This document shows, piece by piece, positions 41,491-50,588 of a stretch of DNA of 64,000 nucleotides. Source of the DNA: CAZWSX01 sp964636985. GTDB taxonomy: Bacteria > Planctomycetota > Planctomycetia > Pirellulales > Pirellulaceae. Below the pieces are notes generated by a model, which worked only from the letters and a program-made list of their open reading frames with translations, had not been told where the DNA came from and searched no databases. How positions within the stretch are numbered: position 1 is the stretch's first letter; every line of letters starts with the position of its first letter. The stretch is taken from the NCBI GenBank assembly GCA_964636985.1, contig CAZWSX010000001.1, positions 124,001 through 188,000 on the forward strand, given 5' to 3'. The position numbers and the translations under genes are program-made.

Positions 41491-41671
41491 GCCTGGGGCG
41501 AATTTGGTACGCTTAAAGATTACCTTGCGGTAAAGCTAGCTCTCGTATCTGGGTGCCTCATCCTGTGGGGCCTTCCCGATGGGTTTTGCCCGGAGTTGAG
41601 CCAAGCAAATTAACCGTTTCAAACGTGGCGCTCGTTAGAGGCGCTGTTTATTGGTGGTCTCGGGAGGCACG

Positions 41672-41854
41672 ATGGTTCGGCTGATTGTTCGCGAAAAGGA
41701 AAGCATTCAGGAAGCGGTTCGCCGTTTCCGCAAGTTGGTGGAACGCTCGGGCATCAAGAAGGAAATGCGCCGCCGGGAATACTACGAAAAGCCCAGCGAG
41801 ATCAAGCGCCGCGCCCGTCTCCGCGCCGAACGCCGTTCGCGCCGCGTTGTCTAA
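41672..41854 (+). CDS. rpsU: 30S ribosomal protein bS21
   Basis: A 60-residue basic protein of the small subunit, matching bS21 along its length: MVRLIVREKESIQEAVRRFR then KEMRRREYYEKPS and the Arg-rich tail RARLRAERRSRRVV. bS21 helps the 16S rRNA 3' end engage mRNA. GGGAGG lies 6 bases before the ATG at 41672 and rules out the upstream GTG. It stands alone, not in an rpsU-dnaG-rpoD order. Confidence 0.95.
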   Translation: MVRLIVREKESIQEAVRRFRKLVERSGIKKEMRRREYYEKPSEIKRRARLRAERRSRRVV

Positions 41855-41875
41855 CCATCGGTTTTGTTTGGGCGC

Positions 41876-43072
41876 CTAGACGGGCTTGCTCAAACTAAAG
41901 ATCGGCAACAGGAGGCTCACTGCGATGCCTCCCACAACCACGCCCATGACCACGATCATGGCGGGTTCGATAATGGTGGTAGCCGTCTTGATGCTGGTTT
42001 CCACCTCGCGGTCGTAAAAGCCGCCTACTTTCTCAAGGACGGCATCGAGTCGCCCGGTCCGCTCTCCGGCGACGATCATTTGCACCAGCGTCGGCGGGAT
42101 CAGTGCGTTGCCGCGGAGGGCATCGCCCAACTGCTCCCCTTCGATCACCTGGTCGAGTGCCCTCAGCCATACCTTGGCGTAAAGCGCATTTCCCGCGACG
42201 GCTGCCGTCAATCGAATGGCGTCGACCATCGACACGCCGGCCCGCAGCATGGACGCGAGCGTACAGATCGAGCGGCTCAAGGCGACTTTGCGGAACATCG
42301 GGCCTAAGATCGGCGCGTGGATCTTCGCGTAGTCGATCACGTGCTTGCCGTACTTCGATCGCACGAACCAGACCGTTGCCGCGACCGCGACCGCCGTTCC
42401 TACGATCCACCACACGCCGTGCTTTAGCATCGATTCCGAAACCGCCATCATGCAGCGCGTAGTGATGGGGAGCTTGGTTCCCCGCTTTTCGAACAGCGGC
42501 TGGAACTTCGGCATCACGTACGTGAGCAAAAACACGAGCACGCCAACGGCGACCACCACCATCACCGCGGGATAGGTGAGTGCTCCGCGGACTTTTTGCC
42601 GCGTATCGATTTCGCTACGCAGCGAATTGGCCAGCCGTTCCAAAAGCGGTCCGAGTTGGCCCGACTTCTCGCTGGCCCGGACCAGTGCGATGTACGTTTC
42701 GTCGAAGTACTTGGGAAAGGCCGCCAGGGCATGCGAAAAGTCTTCGCCGGTTTCGATCTTCGCCTTGAGCTGCGAGATCAGGTCTTTCACGGCGGCGTTG
42801 GTTTCGTTCTCGGCGAGCGTATCGAGCGCCGAGGCGAGCGGAATCCCGGTATCGATCATCACCGAGAGCTGTGCTGTGAAGTACGAGATTTCGGTCCGGC
42901 CGACGCCCGGCGAAAGAAATGGGATCGCCGAGCCGGCTTCTTCCTCTTCAATCGAAACGACGCTCAGGCCTTGCTTTCGCAGCGTATCGCGCGCGGCATC
43001 GAGCGAAGGCGATTCGATTTCGCCATCAATCTCGGTTCCCAAATAGTCGCGTGCCGCGTAAGTGAATTGCAC
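41876..43072 (-). CDS. pilC: Type II secretion / type IV pilus inner-membrane platform protein (GspF/PilC family)
   Basis: A 398-residue polytopic membrane protein forming the platform on which the assembly ATPase acts. The N-terminal cytoplasmic region starts MQFTYAARDYLGTEIDGEIE, a GspF opening. The two duplicated GspF domains follow (about 70-195 and 270-395). Their conserved cores are LSVMIDTGIPLASALDTLA and LASMLRAGVSMVDAIRLTA, each with membrane helices after it (VMVVVAVGVLVFLLTYVMP; TIIEPAMIVVMGVVVGGIAVSLLLPI). It is the last gene of the minus-strand pilus/secretion locus, 50 bases after the PilB-type ATPase. Confidence 0.95.
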   Translation of the reverse strand: MQFTYAARDYLGTEIDGEIESPSLDAARDTLRKQGLSVVSIEEEEAGSAIPFLSPGVGRTEISYFTAQLSVMIDTGIPLASALDTLAENETNAAVKDLISQLKAKIETGEDFSHALAAFPKYFDETYIALVRASEKSGQLGPLLERLANSLRSEIDTRQKVRGALTYPAVMVVVAVGVLVFLLTYVMPKFQPLFEKRGTKLPITTRCMMAVSESMLKHGVWWIVGTAVAVAATVWFVRSKYGKHVIDYAKIHAPILGPMFRKVALSRSICTLASMLRAGVSMVDAIRLTAAVAGNALYAKVWLRALDQVIEGEQLGDALRGNALIPPTLVQMIVAGERTGRLDAVLEKVGGFYDREVETSIKTATTIIEPAMIVVMGVVVGGIAVSLLLPIFSLSKPV

Positions 43073-43122
43073 AGTCGGTTCTCGATATCAGTGGGCGTGC
43101 CAATGGACACGCTGAAAAATCC

Positions 43123-44886
43123 TTAGGAGGTGGCCGACGCTGCCGGTTCCGCTGCTTCGCCTTCGGCCAAGGCGCTTGCCCCCAGCAGTTCGGTGGCGAT
43201 CTGCATCATCTCGTCGACGGTGGTCATCCCTTCGCGGACTTTTCGCATGCCGTCGGTGAACAGCGTGATCATCCCCTGCTGTTCACCCATTTTGCGAAGT
43301 TGCGGCGAGGCGACTGCCGAGACAATCGCATCGCGGATTTCGTCGTTGATGGGGAATAGTTCGTGAATGCCGAGCCGCCCCGAGTAGCCGGTGTTGCGGC
43401 AACGTTTGCAACCGGCGCCGCGCGAGAACGTTTCGTGATTGACGCCCATCCGTTGCAGCGTGCGGCGGATGTTCTTCGCCGGCGTAAAGGGCTGACGGCA
43501 CTTAGGGCAAATTCGCCGGACCAGCCGTTGGGCCAGAACGACATTCAAGGCGGCGCCGATCAAATAGGGTTCGACACCCATGTTGATCAGCCGCGTTACC
43601 GCGCTGGGTGCGTCGTTGGTGTGCAGTGTGCTGAACACCAAGTGGCCGGTGAGCGCCGCTTGGATCGCGGTGCGGGCGGTTTCCTCGTCGCGGATTTCGC
43701 CGAGCATGATCACGTCCGGGTCTTGCCGCAGCAAAGTTCGCAGGACCTTCGAGAAGGTGAGGCCGATCTTCTCTTGCACCTGAAACTGGTTGATCAGCGG
43801 CAGGTTGTATTCGATGGGGTCTTCGACCGTGCAGACGTTCACTTCCATAGACGCGATGTCGGCCAGCGCGGCATAGAGCGTGGTCGTTTTACCGCTACCC
43901 GTCGGACCGGTGACTAGGTTGATCCCGTTGGGGGCCTGGATGCAGCGCTGGAATCCCGAGAGGATGTCGCCTGCGAAACCTAGATCGCGCAAGTTGAGCG
44001 AGACGCTCTTGGTATCGAGAATCCGGATTACCGTCTTTTCGCCGCGGCTGCCGGGAAAGGTGCTGACCCGCAAGTCGATGCGGCGCGAATCGAGCATCAC
44101 GTGCACGCGGCCGTCCTGCGGGAGACGTCGCTCGCTGATATCGAGGTTCGCCATGATCTTGATGCGGCTCGTCACGGCGTTGATGAGATGGATTGGAATC
44201 TCCATCGCCTTGTGCAGCACGCCGTCGATCCGGCAGCGCACGCGAACACATCGCTCCGCGGGCTCGATGTGGATGTCGCTGGCCCCTTCTTTGACGCCGT
44301 TGTAAATCAGGTAGTTCACCAAGCGAATCACCGGCGAGTGGCCCGCATCGGCCGAATCGCCAATGTTGTCGATTGTTTGCTCGATGAGCTTGATGTCGCC
44401 TTGGCCGTTCTCGTCGATCAGGTCGTCGAGAACGAAGGCCTTGGCGTCGGGCAACGTCGCCAGCATCCGGCGGACGTCTTTGACGGTGGTCGCCACCACC
44501 TGGACGAGCATCCCGGTCATCCGGGCGACTTCGTCGTTGATGTACAGGTTGGCTGGATCGGTTACGGCCAGAACCAAGCGGCTCTGGAACTGAAACAGCG
44601 GGAAGACGAGGAACTTTTCGATGAACTCGCGCGGCAGGACGCCCACGATTTTCGGGTCGGCCAGGCGAGGTTCGAGTTTGGCGAATGGGATGCCGAACTC
44701 GGCGGCCAGTCCTTCGGTGATATGGTCGTCGGAGCACAGTCCGAGTTCGACCAGAACTTCGCCGAGGAGCTTACCTTTAGCGTTGGCTCGTTGGTAGTCG
44801 AGCGCCTGCTGGAGCTGCTCGAGAGAAATAATCCCCCGCTCAACCAGCGAGTTACCCAGCCGTTTCGGCATTCGCGTGGCGGTCAT
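43123..44886 (-). CDS. pilB: Type IV pilus / type II secretion assembly ATPase (PilB/GspE)
   Basis: A 587-residue hexameric ATPase that powers pilin or pseudopilin assembly from the cytoplasm. The N-terminal MshEN-type domain (about 5-150) opens RLGNSLVERGIISLEQLQQALDYQ. The catalytic domain contains Walker A GPTGSGKT (about 326-333), the Asp box (VCTVEDPIEY), Walker B region (MLGEIRDEETA) and His box (TLHTND). The four-cysteine zinc site is CPKC ... CKRC (about 460-490). A 25-residue Ala/Glu-rich tail ends the protein. PilC follows 50 bases later; a STAS gene precedes it by 52. Confidence 0.95.
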   Translation of the reverse strand: MTATRMPKRLGNSLVERGIISLEQLQQALDYQRANAKGKLLGEVLVELGLCSDDHITEGLAAEFGIPFAKLEPRLADPKIVGVLPREFIEKFLVFPLFQFQSRLVLAVTDPANLYINDEVARMTGMLVQVVATTVKDVRRMLATLPDAKAFVLDDLIDENGQGDIKLIEQTIDNIGDSADAGHSPVIRLVNYLIYNGVKEGASDIHIEPAERCVRVRCRIDGVLHKAMEIPIHLINAVTSRIKIMANLDISERRLPQDGRVHVMLDSRRIDLRVSTFPGSRGEKTVIRILDTKSVSLNLRDLGFAGDILSGFQRCIQAPNGINLVTGPTGSGKTTTLYAALADIASMEVNVCTVEDPIEYNLPLINQFQVQEKIGLTFSKVLRTLLRQDPDVIMLGEIRDEETARTAIQAALTGHLVFSTLHTNDAPSAVTRLINMGVEPYLIGAALNVVLAQRLVRRICPKCRQPFTPAKNIRRTLQRMGVNHETFSRGAGCKRCRNTGYSGRLGIHELFPINDEIRDAIVSAVASPQLRKMGEQQGMITLFTDGMRKVREGMTTVDEMMQIATELLGASALAEGEAAEPAASATS

Positions 44887-44938
44887 GGCGGGTCACAAGT
44901 TGCTGATGTGGAGGGGAACGGCAAAACAAAAGGGCGCG

Positions 44939-45262
44939 TTAGTGGAAGCTCTGGACGGCATCGACCACGCATTCGAACACTTCGATCTGCTGGTCGAGGC
45001 CGGTGATTTCAAAAATCTTGCGATTGACGGCGTTGCTCGAGCTGACCTTCAAGTCGCCAAGATCGTTGCGAAGTCTTTCTTGGATGCTCAATAGCAACTC
45101 GAGGCCGGAGCTATCGATGTTCTCCGTTCCATCGATATCGAGCACCACGCAGGCCTTGTCGCAGTTCTGGAAGAACTCGTTCAGCCGCGCGGGCGGATCT
45201 TCGCTGATTTCCTCCGGCGCGTGGACCACCAGCACGTTGCCGAAGATTTCGGTAGGCAGCAT
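44939..45262 (-). CDS. STAS-domain protein (anti-sigma-factor-antagonist-like)
   Basis: A 107-residue single-domain STAS protein. The phosphorylatable serine of the SpoIIAA family is in place: ENIDSSGLELLLSI with Ser51/Ser52 after Asp50. Such proteins switch partner binding by Ser phosphorylation, usually with a serine kinase and PP2C phosphatase, neither of which is in the window. Its position between a response regulator (24 bases upstream) and the pilus ATPase (52 bases downstream) suggests it tunes pilus or secretion output. Confidence 0.85.
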   Translation of the reverse strand: MLPTEIFGNVLVVHAPEEISEDPPARLNEFFQNCDKACVVLDIDGTENIDSSGLELLLSIQERLRNDLGDLKVSSSNAVNRKIFEITGLDQQIEVFECVVDAVQSFH

Positions 45263-45286
45263 GTTTGGACTCCTGGCAGCGACTGG

Positions 45287-45697
45287 CTACGAAGCAGTCT
45301 CGGGCAACGGGCAATCCAAAGCGCGCGTTCCCGCCAGCAGCGACTCGACTGCCGCGAGCAAGGCGCGGGGGCTGAAGGGCTTTTCCATGACGAGCTGGAT
45401 CAGGCCTTGTCGCTTGAGTTCGTCCTTGGGTAGCTCGTGCGACTTGCCGGTCAGCATGATGATCGGAATATTGCGGGTCCGATCGCGCTCGCGAATGCGA
45501 CGCGCCAGGTCGAGCCCCGACATCCGCGGCATCTGGCAGTCGGTTACCACGATCGCCGGCGGGTTGGCCTCGATCAGTTCCCAAGCCGATTGGCCGTCGA
45601 AAGCCGAGACGACGTCGTAGCCGCGGCTTTTGAGTTTGATTTCCGATGCGCGGAGGATGTGGACTTCGTCGTCGCAGATTACCACTCGAGTTCGCAT
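45287..45697 (-). CDS. Single-domain response regulator (CheY-like receiver)
   Basis: A 136-residue receiver with no output domain. The acidic pair is CDDE (8-11), the phospho-acceptor Asp53 in VVTDCQMP, the switch Thr83 (IIMLTG) and Lys106 (MEKPF). About 12 extra residues follow the domain. It must signal by protein contact. Its gene starts 11 bases after the histidine kinase stop, so the kinase is its probable partner. Confidence 0.92.
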   Translation of the reverse strand: MRTRVVICDDEVHILRASEIKLKSRGYDVVSAFDGQSAWELIEANPPAIVVTDCQMPRMSGLDLARRIRERDRTRNIPIIMLTGKSHELPKDELKRQGLIQLVMEKPFSPRALLAAVESLLAGTRALDCPLPETAS

Positions 45698-45708
45698 AGT
45701 TCTTCTCC

Positions 45709-47175
45709 TTAACCGCGGCTGACGCGGGGCAGCACGACGCGAAACGTGCTCCCCTTGCCAAGTTCGCTTTCGACTTCGATCCGGCCGCCGTGTACGTCTT
45801 CGACAATGTGCTTGACCAGCGGCAGCCCCAGGCCGGTGCCGGGGGCCATCTCGCGGTCCTTCGCCACGCGATAGAACCGCTCGAACACCTTCACGCGGTC
45901 TTCGGGGCTGAGCCCCATTCCGGTGTCGGCGACTTCGAACGAAACGGTTCCCTCGTCCAGCCGGCTGCGAAGGATCACTTTGCCGTTGTCGGGCGTGTAT
46001 TTCACCGCGTTGGAGAGCAAGTTGATTGCCGCTTGCATCAACGTGTCTTTGTCCGCGTATATGGCCAGGTACATCGGGCTCAGCTCTTCGGCTAGCGTGA
46101 TTTGCTTGGCCGTGGCGCTGGGTTTGGTTGCTTCGAAGGCGCCGCGGAGGACATCGTTGAGCGAGAGCTCCGCTTTGTTGACGTTCACGACGCCGGCTTC
46201 GATCCGCGCGATGTTGAGCAGGTTCAGCACCAATCGATGCAGGCGATCGGTCTGGCTCAAGATGACGCGGGTATACTCATCGCGCGAGGCTTCGTCCTCC
46301 GGCCCGTCCGACAAGAGTTCCGCGTAAGCGCGGATGCTCGTGAGGGGAGCCTTCATTTCGTGGCTGGCCGCCGATACGAATTCGGCATTTCGCTTTTGGA
46401 TGGTCTTCAGGGCCGAGTTATCGGTCATGCCGACCACGGCCGCCGTCGGCGATTTGCCATCGCTTCCCGCGGGGGCTTGGCCGTACGAAATTGTCTTGGC
46501 GTAGGCTTTCCATTCGCGAAGGCTCTCGCCCGTGCCGGTGGCCAAGTCGATCGTTTTGGCCGTTCCTGGAGTGCGCTTGCGCACTTCCAGCAATAAGTTT
46601 GCCAGCGACGGCTGCGACACCACTTCGCGGCACGGCTTGCCGACGCGAGACTCGTCGATTGCCAAGACTTCGCGGGCGACGATGTTGGCCAGTACCAAAT
46701 TCTCGGTGGTATCAATTTCCACGACGGGAAAGGGAATGGCATCGATCACTTCGCGCAGACGGTCGCGTTCGGCGGCGATCCGCCGCATCCGCAGGTCGGC
46801 CGCCGATCGGCTATGTTCCAAATCGCTAATATCGCGCGATGCGCTGCCAAGGGACTCGACAATCTCGCTGCGAACCGCGTCGAGCGGCGAATTGTTTAGC
46901 GGAGACTCGGAGAGATCCTCGCGATTTCGCAGGGCTTCCAGCGAGCGCCGGATATCGCGGGTGAACTCGCCGATGACGTTTTGCTGGTAGGCAATGCTCG
47001 ACGCAACGGTGGCCACCAAACAGATGCACGCCATGCCGGCCAAACCCCAACGGGCGATGCCCCACTTGTCGCCCGCGAACGACATCGCGGCGACCAGCAT
47101 GCATGTAACGGCGGCCATCACGTACGGTGTCTGGCTGCGATAACGACTTGGAAGAACGTTCAACATTCGAATCAA
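45709..47175 (-). CDS. Membrane-anchored PAS histidine kinase
   Basis: A 488-residue sensor kinase. Two membrane helices lie near the N-terminus (about 18-35 YVMAAVTCMLVAAMSFAG and 42-62 WGLAGMACICLVATVASSI). A coiled HAMP-like linker (about 65-135) and a PAS domain (about 140-245, LREVIDAIPFPVVEIDTTEN) follow. HisKA has the H-box SHEMKAPLTSIRAYAEL (His about 272), and HATPase_c has N-box NLLSNAVKYTPDN, G1 DTGMGLSPED and G2 GTGLGLPLVKHI. It has the PhoR/ResE-like design and is intact. It heads the kinase-regulator-STAS set inside the pilus locus. Confidence 0.93.
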   Translation of the reverse strand: MIRMLNVLPSRYRSQTPYVMAAVTCMLVAAMSFAGDKWGIARWGLAGMACICLVATVASSIAYQQNVIGEFTRDIRRSLEALRNREDLSESPLNNSPLDAVRSEIVESLGSASRDISDLEHSRSAADLRMRRIAAERDRLREVIDAIPFPVVEIDTTENLVLANIVAREVLAIDESRVGKPCREVVSQPSLANLLLEVRKRTPGTAKTIDLATGTGESLREWKAYAKTISYGQAPAGSDGKSPTAAVVGMTDNSALKTIQKRNAEFVSAASHEMKAPLTSIRAYAELLSDGPEDEASRDEYTRVILSQTDRLHRLVLNLLNIARIEAGVVNVNKAELSLNDVLRGAFEATKPSATAKQITLAEELSPMYLAIYADKDTLMQAAINLLSNAVKYTPDNGKVILRSRLDEGTVSFEVADTGMGLSPEDRVKVFERFYRVAKDREMAPGTGLGLPLVKHIVEDVHGGRIEVESELGKGSTFRVVLPRVSRG

Positions 47176-47421
47176 GTGATGCGGGAATGCGGCTAAGGTT
47201 GCTCAACCGTAGGTCGAGATAACAGGGCCGTCCAACGCTCCACCGGTGCCGCGTGTATCACCGGGTGCGGACCTGCCGGTTGTTCCGGTTGTAGGGGGAT
47301 TCACCGCGGAGACCCGGAGAGACCGGAGTCGGGCAAGAAAGGCCCAGAATTCTACGGCAAGTGAATCAACAATTCATTATTAATTGATTGATGATGTTTG
47401 ATTTGTGAAGTGTGATTCGTT
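47176..47421. promoter_or_regulatory. AT-rich spacer inside the pilus locus, likely promoter region for the kinase group
   Basis: The 246-base gap between secretin and kinase is the only large gap of the locus. About 47365-47420 is strikingly AT-rich (AATTCATTATTAATTGATTG) within a GC-rich region. That suggests a separate promoter or regulator site for the kinase and downstream genes. Confidence 0.4.
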
Positions 47422-49833
47422 TTATCGGAGTGGAGTGCCTGGTGCCGGAGCGCTGGTTCCTGGGGCACTTATGGCTGGGGTGTTAGGTGCCGGTGCGGCT
47501 CGTCGCGACGTGGATGGAAACTCCCTTGGCGGGAGTGGTTCGGCGGGAGTCCGGGGTGGTTCGGCGGGAGTACCCGTGTCGAAGCCTCGGTTGGGCCGTG
47601 GGCGGACGGGGGTGAACCGGAGTGTGGGAACGCCAGGGTCGTCCGCGGTATTGTGGAGACTTCCCTCGAACGTGCCGTGGTACTGCTCTTTCCAGGGCTG
47701 TGACCCAGTGTGGTCGACGCCGTGCCCCAACAGGCCTTGGTGCAAGTAGGCGTGCTGCGATTCGTGGGGATAGGCCGCGTCGGCGATTTCTGCCCGCAGG
47801 TTCGCTGCTTCGCGGTTCATCGAGTCGTGATGAATCGCCGCGTTCACGTGCTTCATGGCCGATTCGCAGTCGCCAGCGGCCCACGCGGCGCGGGCCTTTC
47901 GCAACCACTTTTGGCTCAGGACGCGGCGCTGCGTCCAATCGAGCTTGTCGAAGTAAACGCCTTGGCGGCGGCGGAATTCCTGTTCGCGTGCGACTCCTTC
48001 TTCGGTCGCACATTCCTCTTGAACCAGCCGTGGCGTTACGACAATCAAAAGTTCGCTTTTGCTAACTGTGGTGGTGCGCTGCCGGAACAGGCCGCCAACG
48101 TAGGGAATGTCGCCTAGCAGCGGCAATTGTTTGGTGTTCGTTCCCAGGTCCTCGCGCATCAGCCCGCCGAGGATGACGGTGTTGCCATCGCGGCACATCA
48201 CGTTGGTGGTAACTTGCGTGACGGCCTTGTTTGGCAGCGTCAGATTGCCTTGAATGCGGACTTGTCCGGTCGAGAGTTCCGGATGCAGTTCCATCCGAAT
48301 CGTTCCATCGGAAGAGATGAAAGGGCGCAAGCGAAGTAGCGTGCCGACATCCAGGAACTGGATGCTCTGTGTCGACGACGTTTCGGTCACGGTGGTGCTA
48401 ACGAAGCCCAATCGCTCGCCGATTTGAATTTCGGCCCGCTGCTTGTTCAAGCACATCAAGCGGGGCGAAGCGATGACATTGGTTTCACCGATGGATTCTA
48501 GAGCTTCGATGAGCCCACCGAGGCTGCTATCGAGATAGCCGATCTTCAAACCGCCATCGGCAAAGCTAACCGTGTCGAGCCCTGCCGCTGGAGTGCCGGA
48601 CGCCAGTCGTAGAGTACCAACGTCGCGCAGCGCTTGGAAGTTGACGCCTAACTTGTGGGTGTCGTCGAGCTTGACGCTCAGGATGGTCGACTCGATTTCG
48701 ACTTGCCGCGGTTTGCGGTCGACTTCGGCGACAATCTGGTCGATCTCGCACAGGACCGATTCGTAGTCGCGCACCAAAAGGCAGTCCTGACCTGCATTTG
48801 AATCTCCACCGGTTTTGACCTGATCGGAAGGGATATCGATATCGGCGGCCCTGGTGATCGTCGATCTGCCGACCTTCTGCGAGAGAAGCGAAGTAATGAG
48901 ATTCTGGAGCTCTGCAGCTTTGACGTAGTTGGGCTGGTAGACGCGGGTTGAAAGGATATCTTGCGATTCGTCGAGTTGCTCGAAGTCGTCGGGACTGCCG
49001 ACGTACAGGAAGGCCCCTTCCTGCCGGGCGGCGAGACCCGCTGATTTCAGGATTGCTGCTAACCCTTCCTCCAGTTCGACGCCTTGGAGTGATGCCGAAA
49101 CGTTTCCGTTCACCGTGGGGCTGGCAAGAATATTCAAATTGCCTTGCTGGCTGAACATTTCCAGCACGTCGCGGATCGGCGTGTCCTTGAGGACAATGGT
49201 CAGCCGATCTTCGTCATCTTTGTGAAAGGTGATTGGACGGGAGCCTTTGACGCTACGGGGCGCCGCGGTTCGCGAAGGGGGAGCCGGTCGCGAAGGGGGA
49301 GTCGGCCGCGAACTGGGCGGTGGCTCGTACGAAGGTGCGGGGTCCTCGTCTTGGTCGGTAATCGTGTGGACGTTTTGCGAACGGACGCGTTCGCGATATC
49401 CCTCGACTAGATCTTCAAGGCGTCCACGGCGCGGCGCTGGTTCTTCGTCTTCGATGGGAGGGGGCAATTTCTGAGGACGACGAACCGAACTGTCGTCGTC
49501 CGAGGCATCGTCAAGCGGCTCAGCGACCGCCGTGGTCAGGCGGATAAACGGCCGCTCGTTCGCTTCGTGCTCATCTTGGCCTTGGAACTTGCTGGAACGG
49601 GCATGTCGAACCAGAACCAAGCCGTCGCTGTGGCCTTTCGGTAATCGTCGGGGAGCACGCTCGACGGCAGAGGGTGGGAAAGATTCGCCCTCAGAAGACT
49701 CGGACGAAACAATGTCGGACGCGGTCGTTTCGAGGCGATTCTCTTTGCTCGCCGAGCCGGCCACGATGGCCACAGCCACTGCGACGCCAAAGGCGGCGCA
49801 AAGCAAAGCGCGCGATCGAGAGATTGCCAACAT
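47422..49833 (-). CDS. Secretin (PilQ/GspD family) with TPR-like, Pro-rich C-terminal extension
   Basis: An 803-residue outer-membrane channel protein. A signal segment (1-25, SRALLCAAFGVAVAVAIVAGS) is followed by a disordered linker rich in E, D, P and R (about 30-190). The N-domain starts ITFHKDDEDRLTIVLKDTPI (about 198). A second N-domain region contains VKAAELQNLITSLLS. The secretin domain holds the signature VILGGLMRE ... PLLGDIPYVGGLFR (about 555-590) and ends ELLIVVTPRLV. Unusually, about 190 residues follow: a TPR-like helical hairpin (WLRKARAAWAAGDCESAMKH) and a Pro/Thr/Ala-rich tail. It is the exit pore for the pilus or secretion system. Confidence 0.93.
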   Translation of the reverse strand: MLAISRSRALLCAAFGVAVAVAIVAGSASKENRLETTASDIVSSESSEGESFPPSAVERAPRRLPKGHSDGLVLVRHARSSKFQGQDEHEANERPFIRLTTAVAEPLDDASDDDSSVRRPQKLPPPIEDEEPAPRRGRLEDLVEGYRERVRSQNVHTITDQDEDPAPSYEPPPSSRPTPPSRPAPPSRTAAPRSVKGSRPITFHKDDEDRLTIVLKDTPIRDVLEMFSQQGNLNILASPTVNGNVSASLQGVELEEGLAAILKSAGLAARQEGAFLYVGSPDDFEQLDESQDILSTRVYQPNYVKAAELQNLITSLLSQKVGRSTITRAADIDIPSDQVKTGGDSNAGQDCLLVRDYESVLCEIDQIVAEVDRKPRQVEIESTILSVKLDDTHKLGVNFQALRDVGTLRLASGTPAAGLDTVSFADGGLKIGYLDSSLGGLIEALESIGETNVIASPRLMCLNKQRAEIQIGERLGFVSTTVTETSSTQSIQFLDVGTLLRLRPFISSDGTIRMELHPELSTGQVRIQGNLTLPNKAVTQVTTNVMCRDGNTVILGGLMREDLGTNTKQLPLLGDIPYVGGLFRQRTTTVSKSELLIVVTPRLVQEECATEEGVAREQEFRRRQGVYFDKLDWTQRRVLSQKWLRKARAAWAAGDCESAMKHVNAAIHHDSMNREAANLRAEIADAAYPHESQHAYLHQGLLGHGVDHTGSQPWKEQYHGTFEGSLHNTADDPGVPTLRFTPVRPRPNRGFDTGTPAEPPRTPAEPLPPREFPSTSRRAAPAPNTPAISAPGTSAPAPGTPLR

Positions 49834-49886
49834 GGCCGGTCCTTGGCCCTTGTTTCACCGCGAGTTGTCAATTTGCCGTTGAAGGC

Positions 49887-50546
49887 CTACTGGGTCGCGA
49901 CTTGGGGAATGAATAGTTCGAAGGAGTATTGCCCATGTGCCAGCACGACGCGCCGCGGCTCGATCGACTTCACGATTACCGCGGCCCCTTGTGCTGTTTG
50001 CAACGTCTCGCCTTCTCGATAAATCCGTCCGTTAATGTGCGCTAGTTTTCGTTTCGTTCCGCACGTGGTCGCCGTCAACGTCCAGTCGGTGGGCGGTTCA
50101 AACATCACCACTTGTTCAACAGGCTCGCTCTCTTGTTCCATCTTGGCTTTGGTTGCGAGCTCCTCGGCGCGCATTCGTTCGTTAAACTCGTTCAGGTGGC
50201 GCGTTCTGACAAAAGGGCTTCGCATTTCGTCTGGCCATCGCACGCTTGTTGCCAGCAGGTCGGTTTTTCGCGACTCGATCGTCTTGAGCCAATCCGCCAG
50301 CGAATTTCGTGTCGCTAACGCCTGGTTGGTGGACGCCGTCGGGGAAGTTGCCGTCACGGAAGGTAGCGGTGCCGTCGTATCGGGAGCCGAGGCGATCGCT
50401 GCCCCACTCCTGGGCTTTATCCATTTCGAAACCAAAGGCGCCCAAAAAATGACTGCCAGCAACAGTCCGCCGCCGAGCGCAGCCGCTTTGGCGGGACTTG
50501 CTTTCAGTTCCTTTTGGACTTTCTTAAGCCACTTGGATGCAGCCAC
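49887..50546 (-). CDS. PilP/GspC-like inner-membrane protein
   Basis: A 219-residue bitopic protein. A basic cytoplasmic start (KWLKKVQKELKASPAKAAA) leads into one membrane helix (about 22-38, ALGGGLLLAVIFWAPLV), a Ser/Thr/Pro linker, a helical part (about 80-125), and a small beta domain (about 150-215) with AHINGRIYREGETLQT then VIVKSIEPRRVVLAHGQYSFEL. Such a domain is typical of GspC/PilP-type proteins that bridge the inner membrane to the secretin, and the next gene is the secretin, 53 bases away. The family name is inferred from layout as much as from sequence. Confidence 0.75.
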   Translation of the reverse strand: MAASKWLKKVQKELKASPAKAAALGGGLLLAVIFWAPLVSKWIKPRSGAAIASAPDTTAPLPSVTATSPTASTNQALATRNSLADWLKTIESRKTDLLATSVRWPDEMRSPFVRTRHLNEFNERMRAEELATKAKMEQESEPVEQVVMFEPPTDWTLTATTCGTKRKLAHINGRIYREGETLQTAQGAAVIVKSIEPRRVVLAHGQYSFELFIPQVATQ

Positions 50547-50588
50547 GGTAAGCTAACCTCCGCCTTGCCAATGCAGGGCGTCTCATGA

